This document shows, in pieces, positions 31,282 through 42,795 of a stretch of DNA of 64,000 nt (position 1 is its first letter; each line of letters begins with the position of its first letter). This DNA is from Metridium senile (taxonomy: Eukaryota; Cnidaria; Anthozoa; Actiniaria; Metridiidae). The stretch is from positions 10,753,250 through 10,817,249 of the forward strand of contig OX459107.1 in the NCBI GenBank assembly GCA_949775045.1, written 5' to 3'. Position numbers and translations under genes: made by a program. Below the pieces are notes generated by a model, which did not search any database, was not told the DNA's origin, and saw only the letters and a program-made list of their open reading frames with translations.

Positions 31282-34200
31282 TTAAGATATGACGACGATT
31301 TGTAGCTTTTGACAGAACTCTTTGAGAATTGCCAGTTTAAGAGAGCAAAATTTGTTAGAGGCGATAAGCTCACAAACATTGTGTACACCAACTGTAATGG
31401 GATGGGTCGGTGATACCATGACATTCATCACAACGGTTCTGAGGCTATCAGAATCAATTTCTGCCTCTACTGCTCTTACGTCTTCCTCTGTTACCTCCTC
31501 CTCCGTTATCCCTCTCTTGTTCTGTAAAACTTTCAGCCTAGAAAACAGATTTCGTATTTGTTTTGACGTCCTCCATTCCTCAGGTGCAAATACAAACTGC
31601 CCATCATCACTTTTTGCAAATTTCATCTCTTTCGCTAACTGGTCTGGATTGGCTTTCAGTCCACTTATCGCTCCCTCAGCAAATTTACCTTCTAAATATG
31701 TCTTCACTTTCTTTGTCATGAGTGAACGCTTCCTGGCGGACTTTAGGGCCCATCCCTGTGACCTTTGACTAGGGTGTGGATTTTCACTCTCAGTGGTAGT
31801 TGTACTTGTGGGTTGACGATGATCATCTTGGACAGCCAAATCAGTTACCTTGCTTAACCATTTCATTCGTATTTTGTCATACGTTGATTCTGACTCAAGT
31901 ACTCGTTTATGTTTGCCGGTTTCCAGATGCTTGTCTAAATCTGACTGGGATGTGAAAGTCAGGATACACCCCGCTTCTATGCATGAGAATGTCTTGACGA
32001 TATTTCTGGTGCTTTTGCCCACTGTACCACGATCTTGTATTGACGGACAAAAGGATTGGATCACCGTCAAACCGGTATCACCCTGTGGCTTGACATTTAG
32101 CTCTCTGTATGTGATGAGGCGTCCGGAACCAATATTAAAAGCCTTGCATACTCTTATTCCCGTTTCCTCAAACTTAAAATTATTCAGGACACTGATCCCT
32201 GGAATTTTGTTATCTTGATTTACTTCTTTTGCTGTGTCTACCTCAACAACTGCTGCTCGACATCCTTTAAGACCACCATGCGACTCCAATGCCTCCTTCA
32301 TCTCTTCTGCTGTAGATACATTATGTTTCTCGGCAACCCAACGTCGAATATGTGCTTTCATTGGCGCCGTATTTCGGTCACAAATATCCTTACCAGACTG
32401 AGGCTCTGAATAATCGTAACGTATCGGTCTGATGACAGTCCTTTCTAACACTTCTGGAAGGCTAAGAAGAAGAGCGCCATTGTGATAGCATCCGGCATTA
32501 TCTGAGCGGAAAAATGCCTGATTAACATTGGGGTATTCCACTTTCACATTCTTTAAGAGGTCCTCTACAATAGACAATACTGCAAAACTTTCCCGAGTGC
32601 ACTTTTTAAAAAGATGCACAAAGCATTCAACTTCAAACTTGTTGGCTTCATCTTTGTCTTTTCTTTGATTTGTGATAACTGCACTTACGTGCCAACTTAA
32701 GCCCCGCTTGCCAAAGAAGTCTTCCATTTTCTCGCGATATTGAATGTGTAGGAACTTCATCGCCCAGTCCATTATAATAAGACATGATTGATCATCAAGT
32801 TTGTTGAGCACGTCTTGTGTTGCTTCTTCTTGATTTGTCGTCCTTAGTAAATGAGCCTTCCAAGCTTTAATGCTTGTTTTACATTGGGAAAATTCAAATT
32901 TGAGTCGGGCTTTCTGTTCCTCTGATGCCGGCATGTCGTTCAGCATCGCCTCAACGTCATCAAAAGGCTGTTCAAGTGATTCACACTCGTACTTGTGCTC
33001 ATGGTCACATTTAGTTGTTAGCTCAGGACATGCTGCATCCGATAGGGCATAGTCACTACAATGGTCACTGCATTGCTCATTCCTTCCGACATGTGATTTG
33101 TAGTCAGTCTTCAAATACCTCTTACCATCTTTAAGTAACTTCTGTACACTTTTTGTACTAATTCCGTGTTCGGCTATACTATCAACAATTGATGACATCT
33201 TATCAAAAGATTCTGCTCCTTCAGCTGTTATATTATCAAGTCCATGTAAAGATTTCTGCATGGACGCCAAACATAATTCCATGATTCTGTACAAGGAACG
33301 TTCACTTGCTGGATCAATGTTCTGTTCAATACAATACGACTTGTACTGGCTAATGATTCGTGACGGGATCATCGTCCGGATGACTGCTGGAATTGTTACC
33401 TTTTCTCCAGAGTCTAGCTTCAGAATTTTGGTGCCAAATGCCACGTCCTGGATGTATTCTGGTATGGAAATGAAATTAAGGAAATGGTCGATTTTGACGG
33501 GCTCAATTCTTGTGCGATGAATAGGCCTTTCAAGAGGTGTCTGACCTTTTCCAACTTTCGTGGCATGAAGGCGGGCCTGGTCTATCCGCCACTTTGATAG
33601 ACCTGGGATGATTTCTTGCAACTCCCATTTGCTAAAGTCATTAGCAAATAATGAAAGAATCTGACGCTTGGTCTGCCAATTATCTGCTTCATTAAATGCT
33701 TCGACCAATGCCTCTACTATACTACTGTGTGGATCGAAGAATTTACGTGCGGACGATTCATGAAGTGGCTCTTTTTGGACCTCCTCCATATACTTATTTC
33801 CGCTTCGGGAACCGAGCTCTGTGTAGATTGAGAGGATTGTGAAGACTGTGACGATTGAGAGGTCTGTGAAGATTGGGACATCTGTGAAACATTGAAAATC
33901 ACTTCATCTGAGTCGCTATCATTACTCTCTGCAATCATCTTTTCGCCGTCATCTCTTTCTGGTGCATTTTTTATGTTATTATCTTTTCTCTCCGATGACG
34001 GGTTCTAAAGACAGAAATTAAAATGAAAAAGGAATCTATTTTGAAAAAAGAAATGTACAGAATAAGCAATTTTCAAAACGTTTTCTACGGTATTGTCTAA
34101 GGGTTCATATTTGCGTTTTTGGACAATAATACTTATTTCATTGCTGTTTTTAACTTTTATGGAAATTGTTTACTGATAATAATGCTGCTGGGTTTGCATT

Positions 34201-34544
34201 ATACACTTATTGCATTCATCCGAGCCCCGCCATTATGACAGAATATTTAAGTCGAGAATTAAATATTGGGTGAGACTTCAGGTCAAGTTTATTCTGCCAT
34301 ATTGGGCAATGGTGAATCCTATAAGTGTTTTGTTATACCAAAGCAATAATTGTTTTCAAAATATCTCGAGCAAAGAATTAAAAATTAAATCTACTAAATC
34401 TACAACCTCGTTAATGTGTAAGGTGTCTTCTGTGTCGTAAATTATTTCTTCTCCGTCAAAATCATTATTCTCTGCAGTCATTTCTTTGGTATCTTCTCTT
34501 TCTATCATTTCCACGATGTAATCTTGTCTGTGTGATGGCAGTTG
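31282..34544 (-). CDS. DDE-like gene with C2H2 finger (SDNAGCYH/GKDICDR family)
   Basis: The main exon runs 33789-31282, 835 codons without a stop. In order: helical N-terminus (1-150); Cys/His-rich patch (240-269); a block with IIMDWAMKF (D341), FGKRGLSWHVS, FFRSDNAGCYHN (D430) and SGKDICDRNTAPMKAHIRRW (D468/D471); a C2H2 finger (C603, C608, H621, H627); and a charged tail. Three spaced acidic residues in beta-strand-like contexts look like an RNase-H-fold DDE/D transposase or a domesticated one. From memory the family is multicopy in cnidarians and fish but has no established function. Upstream, an acidic Ser/Gln-rich segment (exon end 34004 after CTTTAG) joins through a frame change near 33785, and a paralogous 138-bp exon (34544-34407) precedes it. 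No terminal inverted repeats were found. Start and exon joins are uncertain. Confidence 0.6.
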
Positions 34545-34982
34545 CTATAGAGGAAGAAAAATTATGTCATCAAAACTGCCCGCCTAGAAAACGAAACATG
34601 TCAGAGCCAAAGTGCTTTGAAAAGTTTTCTTTGCCATTTTAATCTTTTAAATTCTTGCCATTTCGCTTCGAAAAATCCATACCAGATATCAAATGTTGCG
34701 TGACGTTCACAGTTGAGGCAAATAAGCGATATTTTCGCCCTTAATACAGCTCGTATCAAAAGAAATTTACTGCTAACATCTTATATATGTCTTTTTTCGT
34801 ACTTATTATAAGCTGTTTTGTAAAGAAATAAATATATTTTGGTCGTTTTACTGATTTTTCGTATTTGATACATTCAGACAATCTCGGCAAAAACTAAGTG
34901 AGACAACTGCTTTGAAAATGGGACATTAGTCTTATAACGTAATGCGCGTGCTTTTGGGGCCTAAATTTGTTGCTAAAGCCAC

Positions 34983-35074
34983 TCCCCCCTCCCCCTACTA
35001 CACAATGTTGGCCTGGCAGTCATCAAGGAAACATGTTAACTGAAAACCAACATTGTGTGGAGGGGGAGGGGAGG
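34983..35074. repeat. C/G-rich hairpin
   Basis: CCCCTACTACACAATGTTGG and CCAACATTGTGTGGAGGGGG are inverted arms about 35 bp apart. It lies in a putative intron; possibly a small MITE. Confidence 0.65.
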
Positions 35075-35274
35075 ATTATAGCGAAAATGTATAGGTAAAG
35101 ATCAAAATAGAGAAAACCGTAAAAGTGTCTCACTAGTTTCTGCCAAGATTGTAGATGATAAAACAAACATCTCTTTTAAAAACATGCAATAGATCAGAAA
35201 ATATGTTCGTATCACCTTTGCAGGTGTAAGAGTGTGTCAATTGGCTGGGACATTGATTATTGAAATAGGTTGTG

Positions 35275-35979
35275 TACTCACCCTCCCGCTCCATCCACTC
35301 CTGCGTCCAAATCGAGAAAAGCGGACGTTCTAGATGTGCAGAATAACAAATGATTACTCGTTAGTTTGAACGAAAGCTAGCATTTCAACGGGACAATTGA
35401 TTACCTTCTTTTTTTTGCCCTCTTCTTCTTCTTGTCAACACTTACGATGGTGGTATTAAACAACAATAATAATATTAATAATGATCAAAGCGATAATAAT
35501 CATGACAATGATGAAAATGATAATCACCGTTCTTCTTCTTCCTCTTCTTCGTCCTTTGCGTCTTCTCCCCTGAAAGCGGGATAATAAATTATTCGTACAT
35601 TCATTTCCCATTTCGTTCACCCATTCATTCGTTTGCCAGTTTGCAACTGAACTTTTTAACTATAAACGCACCTTGTTGGCTCGTGGTTGACGTCGGCCAC
35701 GACGGTTTGCTGTTGCAGTAGTCTACTCCTACTATGTTTAACTCTATGGACGAGAATCAATCAATTAATCAATGTTCGTTTAAAATCGTCTTACATTTTG
35801 AAACAAGCTTTAGTGATTAAAAATACTGTTATCATGTCTGTCTGTGAGTTTATTTTCAACAGATCTAGATGCGCATCAACGGTCGGTCCGTTTACTAGGA
35901 AAACATTGCCGTCAGTCTCGTTAGCCTCAGTCCATTCATCTAAGACATTGAGCAGTGTTTCCCTATACGGACCTTCTAA
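35275..35979 (-). other. Candidate upstream exons (three)
   Basis: Three short minus-strand segments have splice sites at both ends. 35979 to about 35795 follows a TTTACCAG acceptor and encodes LEGPYRETLLNVLDEWTEA and ETDGNVFLVNGPTVDAHL. About 35565-35525 lies between GCTTTCAG and CG|GTGATT and is Arg/Lys-rich. About 35330-35283 lies between ACATCTAG and GG|GTGAGT and encodes NVRFSRFGRRSGWSGR. They could be 5' exons of the DDE-like gene, but phases cannot be fully reconciled. Transcript data would be needed. Confidence 0.3.
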
Positions 35980-36073
35980 CTGGTAAATAACATGATTTTA
36001 ATAATGTAAAAGCTAAAACATCCATTAATTCAAGTGAGTTTTCTTTTTAATTTTGTAAAAACAAATCAGCAAC

Positions 36074-36235
36074 ACTTTAGTTTAGTTTAGTTTATTTGTC
36101 ACACAAATACAATTACAAAAATAATACTAATAAAATATATATAGATGTGACGGGAGTAGGAAACTGAGCTTACGCCCCAATTGAATATCCTACTCCTACT
36201 TGAAAATATAATATAAATTGCAAAAAATACTTACG
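36074..36235 (-). mobile_element. LINE 3' UTR with (AAACT)n tail
   Basis: On the minus strand: AGTAGGAGTAGGATATTC..., TGTGACAAATAAACTAAACT. The pentamer tail (TTTAG repeats at 36077-36097 on plus) is typical of a LINE end. No ORF remains. Confidence 0.55.
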
Positions 36236-36597
36236 AATGCATCAAACTGAATACTGAGCTACTGTAAAAATAAACTCTTTGGAATGTATGTCCATCCACT
36301 AGAGGACACAGGCTTTGTAACATTATATGCCTGTTTTCGCAACCAGATTAAAGATACATACTCATGCATAAAAGTTTGTTCCCATCTTGAATTGAAATTT
36401 GTATTTACTTACCAATGGATACATGTTTTGATTCGCCTCCCTCCATAAAATTAAGATCCAACCCAGTACCATATTTACATTTCATTTCCCTAGTGTGAAC
36501 AGGCACAACATGGCCTAGTATCCACACTCTTGGGTTAAAATTAAAATGACTAATATCCTACTTAATAACAACACTACAAATTAAAAGTTCATTTACC

Positions 36598-37115
36598 GGT
36601 TAATCTGAAATGTCAAGACGGTTAAAAAGTGAAACACAATTGCGTAGATTTAAGGCAAGAAATACAAGAACATTAAAATGAAATTTAGATTTAGTATTGT
36701 CCTGTACCCCTGGTCCAATTGCATCAATTAAAAACATAAGTGAAGAAAAAGTCTGGAGTCTTTTCAAGTAAACCTGTAATCAAATTTTTTGGCAACACCT
36801 GTCTCATCTTAATGTTTTATTACCTTTTTTGCCAGCCTAGATAGAGAGCAATTGGACTTGAGGACATTAACATAATGAACCAAAGGACAATTAGATTGCA
36901 ACTGTGAAAAAGAAATATGATCAGAAGGAATGTTTGAGACTTTGACAACTTTTTCCAAGAAATATTTATGAACAAGAGCACAAGCATTATTTTTCAAATG
37001 TATTGGCTCTACATGAGCCACAATTTCAACAAGGGGTTTGAATTCCTGACAGCTTTTCAGACTAGAAATTAATTCAGTAACTTTGTTTCGTTGTTTTGTT
37101 GTTGTTATTTTTTTT
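36598..37115 (-). pseudogene. Family C relic (AHVEPIHLKNNA...)
   Basis: The minus frame reads FKPLVEIVAHVEPIHLKNNA, CALVHKYFLEKVV, CSLSRLAKKVIKH-stop and, past two in-frame stops, DETGVAKKFDYRFT, KDSRLFLHL, FLIDAIGPGVQDNTKSKF and FNVLVFLALNLRNCVSLF. I recognise 'AHxxxxHxxNNA...LSRLAKxVIxWFNE...FxYRFTGKDSRxFLHNFMFLID' as an uncharacterised multicopy cnidarian family, probably transposon-linked. Multiple stops and at least one frameshift show decay. Its N-terminal side merges into a Lys/Glu codon run next to the BEL/Pao fragment. Confidence 0.5.
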
Positions 37116-37149
37116 TTCTTCTTCTTCTTCTTCAACCTTTTTGACCACT

Positions 37150-37690
37150 TTAAGTCTCCAAAGAGAGTTTCTCCTCTCTTACAAATGTACCATTAAGGCT
37201 TTTCCCATTGGCATTTGATACATCTGCCAAATAGGAGAAATATTTTGCACTGTTAGTAAATTCACCAGAAAGAAAGGCAAGCATGTCTTTGAACCACAAA
37301 AATCTAGTTGCATCTCTATCCTTTTTATTGAGTTCAATTTTAAGGAACGCTTTCTTGATATCGGCTGTAAACGTAATTTTGTGAAGACGCAATCTCAGAA
37401 GGATTCCTTGCAGCTTGTGCATCAGATTGGGACCTGTATATAAGCAGTCGTTTAGGCTTGGTTTGTTTGAACTTCTAGCGGATGCATTGTATACTACTCC
37501 GATTTAAAGACAGGGAAATGTGGCATGTGGTATACAATTCCTTCATGTTCGGCTCGATTTGAAACTATTTCAATGAACCCAAACTGTTTCTGTTCTTCTA
37601 TGTAGGTGTTGTAACTTTGAATTAGAGCTGGGTTTTTCTTCAACAAACTGTGACGTAGGCTGTTTAATCGTCTTTTGCTCATTGCAAAGT
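37150..37690 (-). mobile_element. BEL/Pao RT fragment
   Basis: Minus frames contain RLNSLRHSLLKKNPALIQSY, FGFIEIVSNRAEH, GIVYHMPHFPV and, after a frame change, NDCLYTGPNLMHKLQGILLR, ITFTADIKKAFLKIEL (RT motif A) and DRDATRFLWF. This is the N-terminal RT region of BEL/Pao elements and corresponds to residues about 500-640 of the long pol at 58.6-63.3 kb. The rest of pol, LTRs and gag are absent. Confidence 0.8.
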
Positions 37691-38135
37691 TGCTGGGGAA
37701 TTCTTGTTTGTTATTGACTTGCCCGATACTGTGGCTTGGCTGGAGTTCGTTGTTGTAGTCGACGTCATTGGTTTGTCCATTCGGGAAAGCAATAGTGAAG
37801 AAACTGAGAAAAAACTTGTGAAAAAAACCTTGCTAGCTTCGCTTGTTAATACATCACTGCCAAAGCTGCCAGTAAACAAGCCCCTGCGAATACCGTAGGT
37901 ACCCCCCAAACCTGAGAGGCTAACCGCTGTGCAGCAAGATTGTCTCGGTTTTAACTTCGCCTAAATTTCATTCAGCCACATACAATCCCATTGGGACAAT
38001 AGGTAACTGCTTATTGTTACTTTATTCCCAAAAGAAAACATTTGACAATGGCTTTTCACTTCTTTTCAAGTAAATGTTAACAAGCTCAATTGCATATCCA
38101 TGACTTGATTTTCCGTTCATTGCTTTCCAGGAATC

Positions 38136-38207
38136 GAATTAGTAGTATAGTTGGGAAGTGAGGGGATTTCATTGCCGAAGGTCCGGGTTCGAATCTCAGT
38201 TATATCA
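38136..38207 (+). tRNA. tRNA-Glu(TTC)-like sequence, degenerate
   Basis: A-box-like TAGTATAGTTGG (38143) and B-box GGGTTCGAATC (38185) are correctly spaced. Folding by position puts TTC at 34-36 (38168-38170) and a normal AAGGT variable loop; the T stem closes with one mismatch, the anticodon and acceptor stems with two each. A T6 run follows at about 38216. This is more likely a tRNA pseudogene or SINE head than a working tRNA. Confidence 0.5.
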
Positions 38208-38403
38208 TAGACTTCTTTTTTCACTTAAGATTGTGACTTTGACCAAAATTTCCAAGTCTTGAAGTCTAAGTGTAAGTGATGTAAGTAGGCATTGAACTGA
38301 TTAAATTAGCAGGCTATATACAGACGTACCTGGGCTATATCTGTATATAGCCCGCAAACCAGGTCAAACAAAGGTAAACAAGGGAAATATGGGATATACT
38401 ACC

Positions 38404-38870
38404 CTATGAATAGCAAAGAAAACTGAATGGATTGGATACTAAGAACAAAAGCGGTCCTAATATAGAACCCTGAGGGACTCCAGATGTTACTTGGAGCCAA
38501 TTGGATGAGGCACCGTTGAGGACAACACGTTGAAGTCTATCTGTCAGACAGTTACCAAACCATTTAAGCAATGTACCTGAGATTCCGTGACATTGTAGTT
38601 TTTGTAGTAGAAGGAGATGTGGCACCCTGTCAAAAGCGTTTGATAGGTCTAAGTGCATTGCATCTACTTCATTCCCCCCTGCACATGAGTCAAATATATC
38701 ATGGTAGACTTCTAGTAACTGTGTTGCTGTTGAACGTCCCTTTAAGAACCATGTTGTAAATGGTATTGTTGAGGAGAGAAATGTGGGTAGCAGTGGTTAA
38801 AGACGCAACGTTTAGAACTTTCGAGAGGATGCAAAGTAGTGAGATGGGTCTATATACTGATAAAGTAATA
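38404..38870 (-). mobile_element. Non-LTR RT fragment (CR1/Jockey-like)
   Basis: Minus frames: RPISLLCILSKVLN; FLKGRSTATQLLEVYHDIFD; MHLDLSNAFDRVPHLLLLQK (motif A); GISGTLLKWFGNCLTDRLQR; GVPQGSILGPLLFL (motif B). The sequence ends before the catalytic ADD box. It resembles the LINE at 55-58 kb over the same residues but is a distinct copy. Several frame changes. Confidence 0.75.
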
Positions 38871-39109
38871 ACAAATTATTCACCTTGCAAAAATGTGCAT
38901 TCATCAAAATCTATCCTCTAAATGTCCATAGCTTTTGCTATTAGTAGTATGACGTTGAGCCAAAATCCTGGTTGTGAAGCTGGCTGTTCTGAGCAAATGG
39001 GACTGGAGATGGTGATTGCTGCTCTAATTGTTGCATTAAAAACAAGTTGTTAATTTTTGCCTTTATAAGAACCTTACTTCTTGGATCTGCAATTAGTTTA
39101 AGCTGTTGT

Positions 39110-39675
39110 CGTGAATTTTACAGTTTTTTAAAAGTGACTGAAAAGCAACGACATATCTAAACAAAAAATGCTCAAATCACCGCCGTGTTGTTTACCGAAA
39201 GAAAGGTAAAAAAAACTAAAAGTATACTTTTCCACTATTATTGAGGTATGTTAACGAGCTTTGTGTTCTTTAGAGAATTAAAAAAAAAACTTTTGTAAAA
39301 AATTTTTTTTATAATTATATTGATTTGATTTTCTCAACTTTTGCTTGTCAAAATGGTTTCAAAAACAACCAATATGCTCGCCACTTAGCCTTTAATTTTT
39401 TCTCAGTCGGTTTTGGTTTATTTTACCGCATTCTATCAATGTTTTGGTCAATTCAGAATCGTACAAACGTTTCACCTGCTTTTTGCCATAATAAATGGAC
39501 AAATTTGAAAATAATGAATTTGTAGGTATAATTATTATTGCTATTTTTCTGATTTCACAACACCGGTCCAGAAAAAATCTTGTAACGCCTATGGTCGTTA
39601 CAGGAAAATTATGGCCCTCTCGCAACAGCTGATTAGCCAAGCAGAGCGAGCAGAATTTTGATGCCATATAATAAT
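39110..39675 (-). mobile_element. Dispersed repeat X, copy 2 (reverse, with insertion)
   Basis: 39632-39675 and 39110-39258 are the reverse complement of consecutive parts of 7299-7490. The intervening 39260-39630 has no counterpart there and may be an inserted sequence, or the part lost from copy 1. The open frame 39392-39757 overlapping it has no motif support. Confidence 0.65.
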
Positions 39676-39854
39676 AGATTCTAATATTACAGTAGTTGAT
39701 GTCTAAGCTGTCATTTGTTTCATTCTGCAGCAAAATAGAGTCATTATTTTTAGGCAAAATGGTGCTCTAAGCCTTCCAAGTACTGTGGTTGACTATAACT
39801 TTTTTTTTATCAAGAAACATGACATTGATTTTACTACACAGTGGCAGTGTCATA

Positions 39855-40162
39855 CATACATACATACATTTTATTAAACTTCCTATAAAGGTTTTTCAAT
39901 AATAATTTACACAAAGAATAGATATTTGCATATAAAAAAATACAAAGATAGTTTGAGCGTTAAAATATATTTTTTCGAGATATAAAATGGTAGATGTATT
40001 TATACAGTACTATTTATGGAAAAATGTCTTTGTTTTTTTAGTTCTTTTTTAAAAGAGTTCAGATTTGTTGTCTGTTTATAAGAATCGTCTAATTGGTTCC
40101 ATACCTTTGTTGACATGTACAGGAACGTTCTCTGTCCTGTTGCTGTACGATATTTGGGGATG
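39855..40162 (-). mobile_element. LINE ORF2 C-terminus and 3' tail
   Basis: Minus frame: LNIPKYRTATGQRTFLYMST, KVWNQLDD and NLNSFKKELKKQ-stop region, the usual C-terminal 'LPxxRTxxGxRxFxYRxxKxWNxLP...SLxxFKxxLK' of CR1/L2-type elements. A 3' UTR ending in (TGTA)n follows (TACATACATACA on plus at 39856-39870). It is 5'-truncated directly into a family B exon. Confidence 0.7.
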
Positions 40163-40752
40163 TTTAAGTCATTGTCATATCTTCCGAAAGGTGCACCATT
40201 TGCACCAACAGCTACATGAAAAACATTTTTTTTTTGCCACTGAACCAGTGAAGACAACTGACTTTGGAAGTCAAGAAAGAGGTATAGATCAACTAAACGG
40301 AGCAAAAGTGGTTGCAGAAGTCCGTACATACCAGGAACTGGCTCTAAAGAATATTCCACAGCTAGAGTCTCCAATGTCAATATTTCTTACATGACTTTTT
40401 AAAGACTTATATGGAAGTATTTTAGGTACCTCACACCCTGGCATGAATTCTGTTTTTTTTCTTTCTTATCACCAGAAGTCTTAACAGCATCTGAGCTGTT
40501 CCTTATCATTGTATACTTTCTACTGCTGATAAGCCCTTCTTCATTAAGTATCCGCATAGTCCTTGTAATGTTTCTGTCACTCTTTTCATAGTTTTTTAAT
40601 TGATTCTTTTTCAACCTTTGGCAAAACTTGCTTTGTACATGTCTCTGAGTTTTGTAGATGCTGTGACAATCAAGGTAGTCTAAATACCATCCAACACAGG
40701 ACTCACTTTGGATGGTGTTGTGTTGCCTCAAACCATGTAAGATCGTAGCCAC
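40162..40752 (-). pseudogene. Family B relic (FHVAVGANGAPFG)
   Basis: Minus frames: RNITRTMRILNEEGLISSRK and YTMIRNSSDAVKTS, then SLKSHVRNIDIG, LLRLVDLYLFL, and QWQKKNVFHVAVGANGAPFG. I recall uncharacterised cnidarian proteins with 'LLSxRKYxxIRNS...L..HVxxIDIG...FxVAxGADGAPFGKDD'. Here the sequence switches abruptly to a LINE C-terminus after GRYDN, and frames change twice, so it is a relic. Function unknown. Confidence 0.45.
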
Positions 40753-40754
40753 TA

Positions 40755-41740
40755 GTTTTATTGAAATAATACTTGGCCAAATAAGTCAAAGTTTGACACA
40801 AACTTCTGTAACAACCACTCACCTTATCTTCCATCCCATGACGCAAGTCTTCAACACTTTAAAGAATACCGATTGGAATAGACTTAATGAACGACATAAG
40901 CTTATTGTATGGCACAAGTCTAGGGACCCGACAATTGGCAGTTGTTATAAGCACTATCAGTTTCCTTTATTTCCTTTGACCCGTACATCTATACCTCCCC
41001 ACTATAATACAGAGCTACACTACGGTACATATTTTCATTGGAGCTCTCATATTTCTTCAGTACAGACTGGTATTTCATTTCTGCAACCTTGTTACACTTT
41101 GGGCTCTTGATCATCATTTCTGTTAAAATTTCTTTGCTGCATAAATTAAGACTCTATCAATCAATCTAATACTTGCTGACCTCTTTGTGCCCCCATGTAT
41201 TTGTAAATGTAAATGTAAACTTTAATACTTCATCCCTTAACAGGGCTATTCAGAAGTTAATACAACAAGTAAATAATATAATACATAGCTAAATATGAAT
41301 GACTAGGTGCTATTATATATGTATAGTTATAGAAATTAATAAGTTTCTAAATTAATGAATATAATTTGTCTAAACTAATATATATCTAATTAATATCTAT
41401 CCATTGATAAATCGGAGCCATAGCTCTCTTTTCATTGAATGTTTAAAAACAGTAGCGTTTTTGCTTAATTTAATATCGTCCTCTGCTGCCTTAAATGACT
41501 CTCTTCTTCTTTTTCTACCACATGTATCCTTTAGTGTCAGATTCCCATCCTTGAATGCTGTTCTCCTCTTCTTCCTAACCCTCCTCTTCTTTCCTTTCTC
41601 CCCCAGCTCCTCAATATCATGTAACTCCTCTACCTCCCTGACTGTCTGCTCTACCTACATGTTTTGTTTAGAAAAACCTTGTAAGCTAAATATATTCTTT
41701 TGGGCATATAGTTTGATAAGAAATAGAATTACGAGAAGAC
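40755..41740. other. No gene seen
   Basis: Plus-strand open frames at 40712-41110 and 41404-41910 lack recognisable motifs; the second is partly the antisense of LINE sequence. A TGTAAA hexamer run at 41204-41222 may be a LINE tail. Confidence 0.4.
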
Positions 41741-41746
41741 CAGTTG

Positions 41747-42230
41747 TCATTTTTGTAATTTGTATGTTTCGGTCTTTATCCAAAGACCATCAACTGCAAA
41801 CTTGTAAGCTAACTGATTTAGACCTAGTTGGAGTAATGTGGTCGTTCTTGGAGGACTGTGTGATTGTACAAGCTTTTGAATTACATATTTGGGGACATTA
41901 TACAAAATAGAGTTACAGTGATCAAGCTTGGATGACACAAAAGCAGGGACGAGTATCTTGGTTGTTTTCAGTGATATGAATTTTCTTATATGGGATATGT
42001 TTCGCAGATGGTAAAAAAAAAGTCATGGTACTGATGGTTGAACAATGTCTTGACTAAAGCAAAGTGGTGGTAAAGGCTGCTGTGTGCTGTATTTGGAGTG
42101 AAGATAGAGGAGTTCTATTTTGTGTGTATTCAGTTTTAATTTATTAATAGACATCCATTTATTAAGATCATTTAGACACATCTCAAATTGTCTGAGGTAG
42201 GGCAATGTTTTTGGTGTAGACTGTTTCTTT
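41747..42230 (-). mobile_element. L2-like LINE RT C-terminal fragment
   Basis: Minus frames: MCLNDLNKWMSINKLKLNTH, KIELLYLHSKYS, PLPPLCF; then LRNISHIRKFIS and SSKLDHCNSILYNVPKYVIQ, KLVQSH. These are the stretches after RT motif C ('WMxxNxLKLNxxKTELL...SxLDYCNSLLYGLPKxxxxKLQ'). A T-rich run at 42223-42236 follows. Frameshifted and truncated both ends. Confidence 0.7.
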
Positions 42231-42795
42231 TTTTAATTATGGAAATCAATTTTGTCCCCTGATACTTTAAATTACCTCCTTCAGCTTCTCCTCTTTGTTC
42301 TGCAGAGACTGGTTGTTTGTCTAACATAAAAACAATGATTTCCAAATATTTGTTATTCTTATAATTATCCCTTTTAGTGCAATATATTTTTCAAATGTTA
42401 ATGTATTAATTGTGACATAATAATTTGCTATTTAATTGCTATATTGTCTAGTGTGTATGTATTGATCAATACAGAAAATTGGAAAGATATTGTGAATGTA
42501 ATGGACAGAAAAGATTTAAAGTGTGAACAACGTTGCCACACAAACAAAATTTGCTGAATGTAATAGAGTTATTCCGTATAAGACCGCTATTTATGGAAAT
42601 GAGTGGTCTTAGACCGTAAGCATGCAAACGAGCTGTTTTTATTAACACCTCAATTATCCATGATATTGCTTTTGTATTCCCTGAGCAAATTTCTAGAGTG
42701 ATTTACCATTTACTAATTTAGTTTAGAACGCAGTGAAATAAATGTGTATTTTTATTCCAAAACTTTTGTTTAAATATGAGTAGTATAATTTTTTA

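Noticed and set aside
31322..33520. Several plus-strand ORFs of 60-148 codons
   Set aside because: Antisense shadows of the 835-codon minus-strand exon.
39392..39757. Minus-strand 121-codon ORF
   Set aside because: It overlaps dispersed repeat X and its insertion; no recognisable domain.
40712..41110. Plus-strand 132-codon ORF
   Set aside because: No motif, no splice context, and partly antisense to the family B relic.
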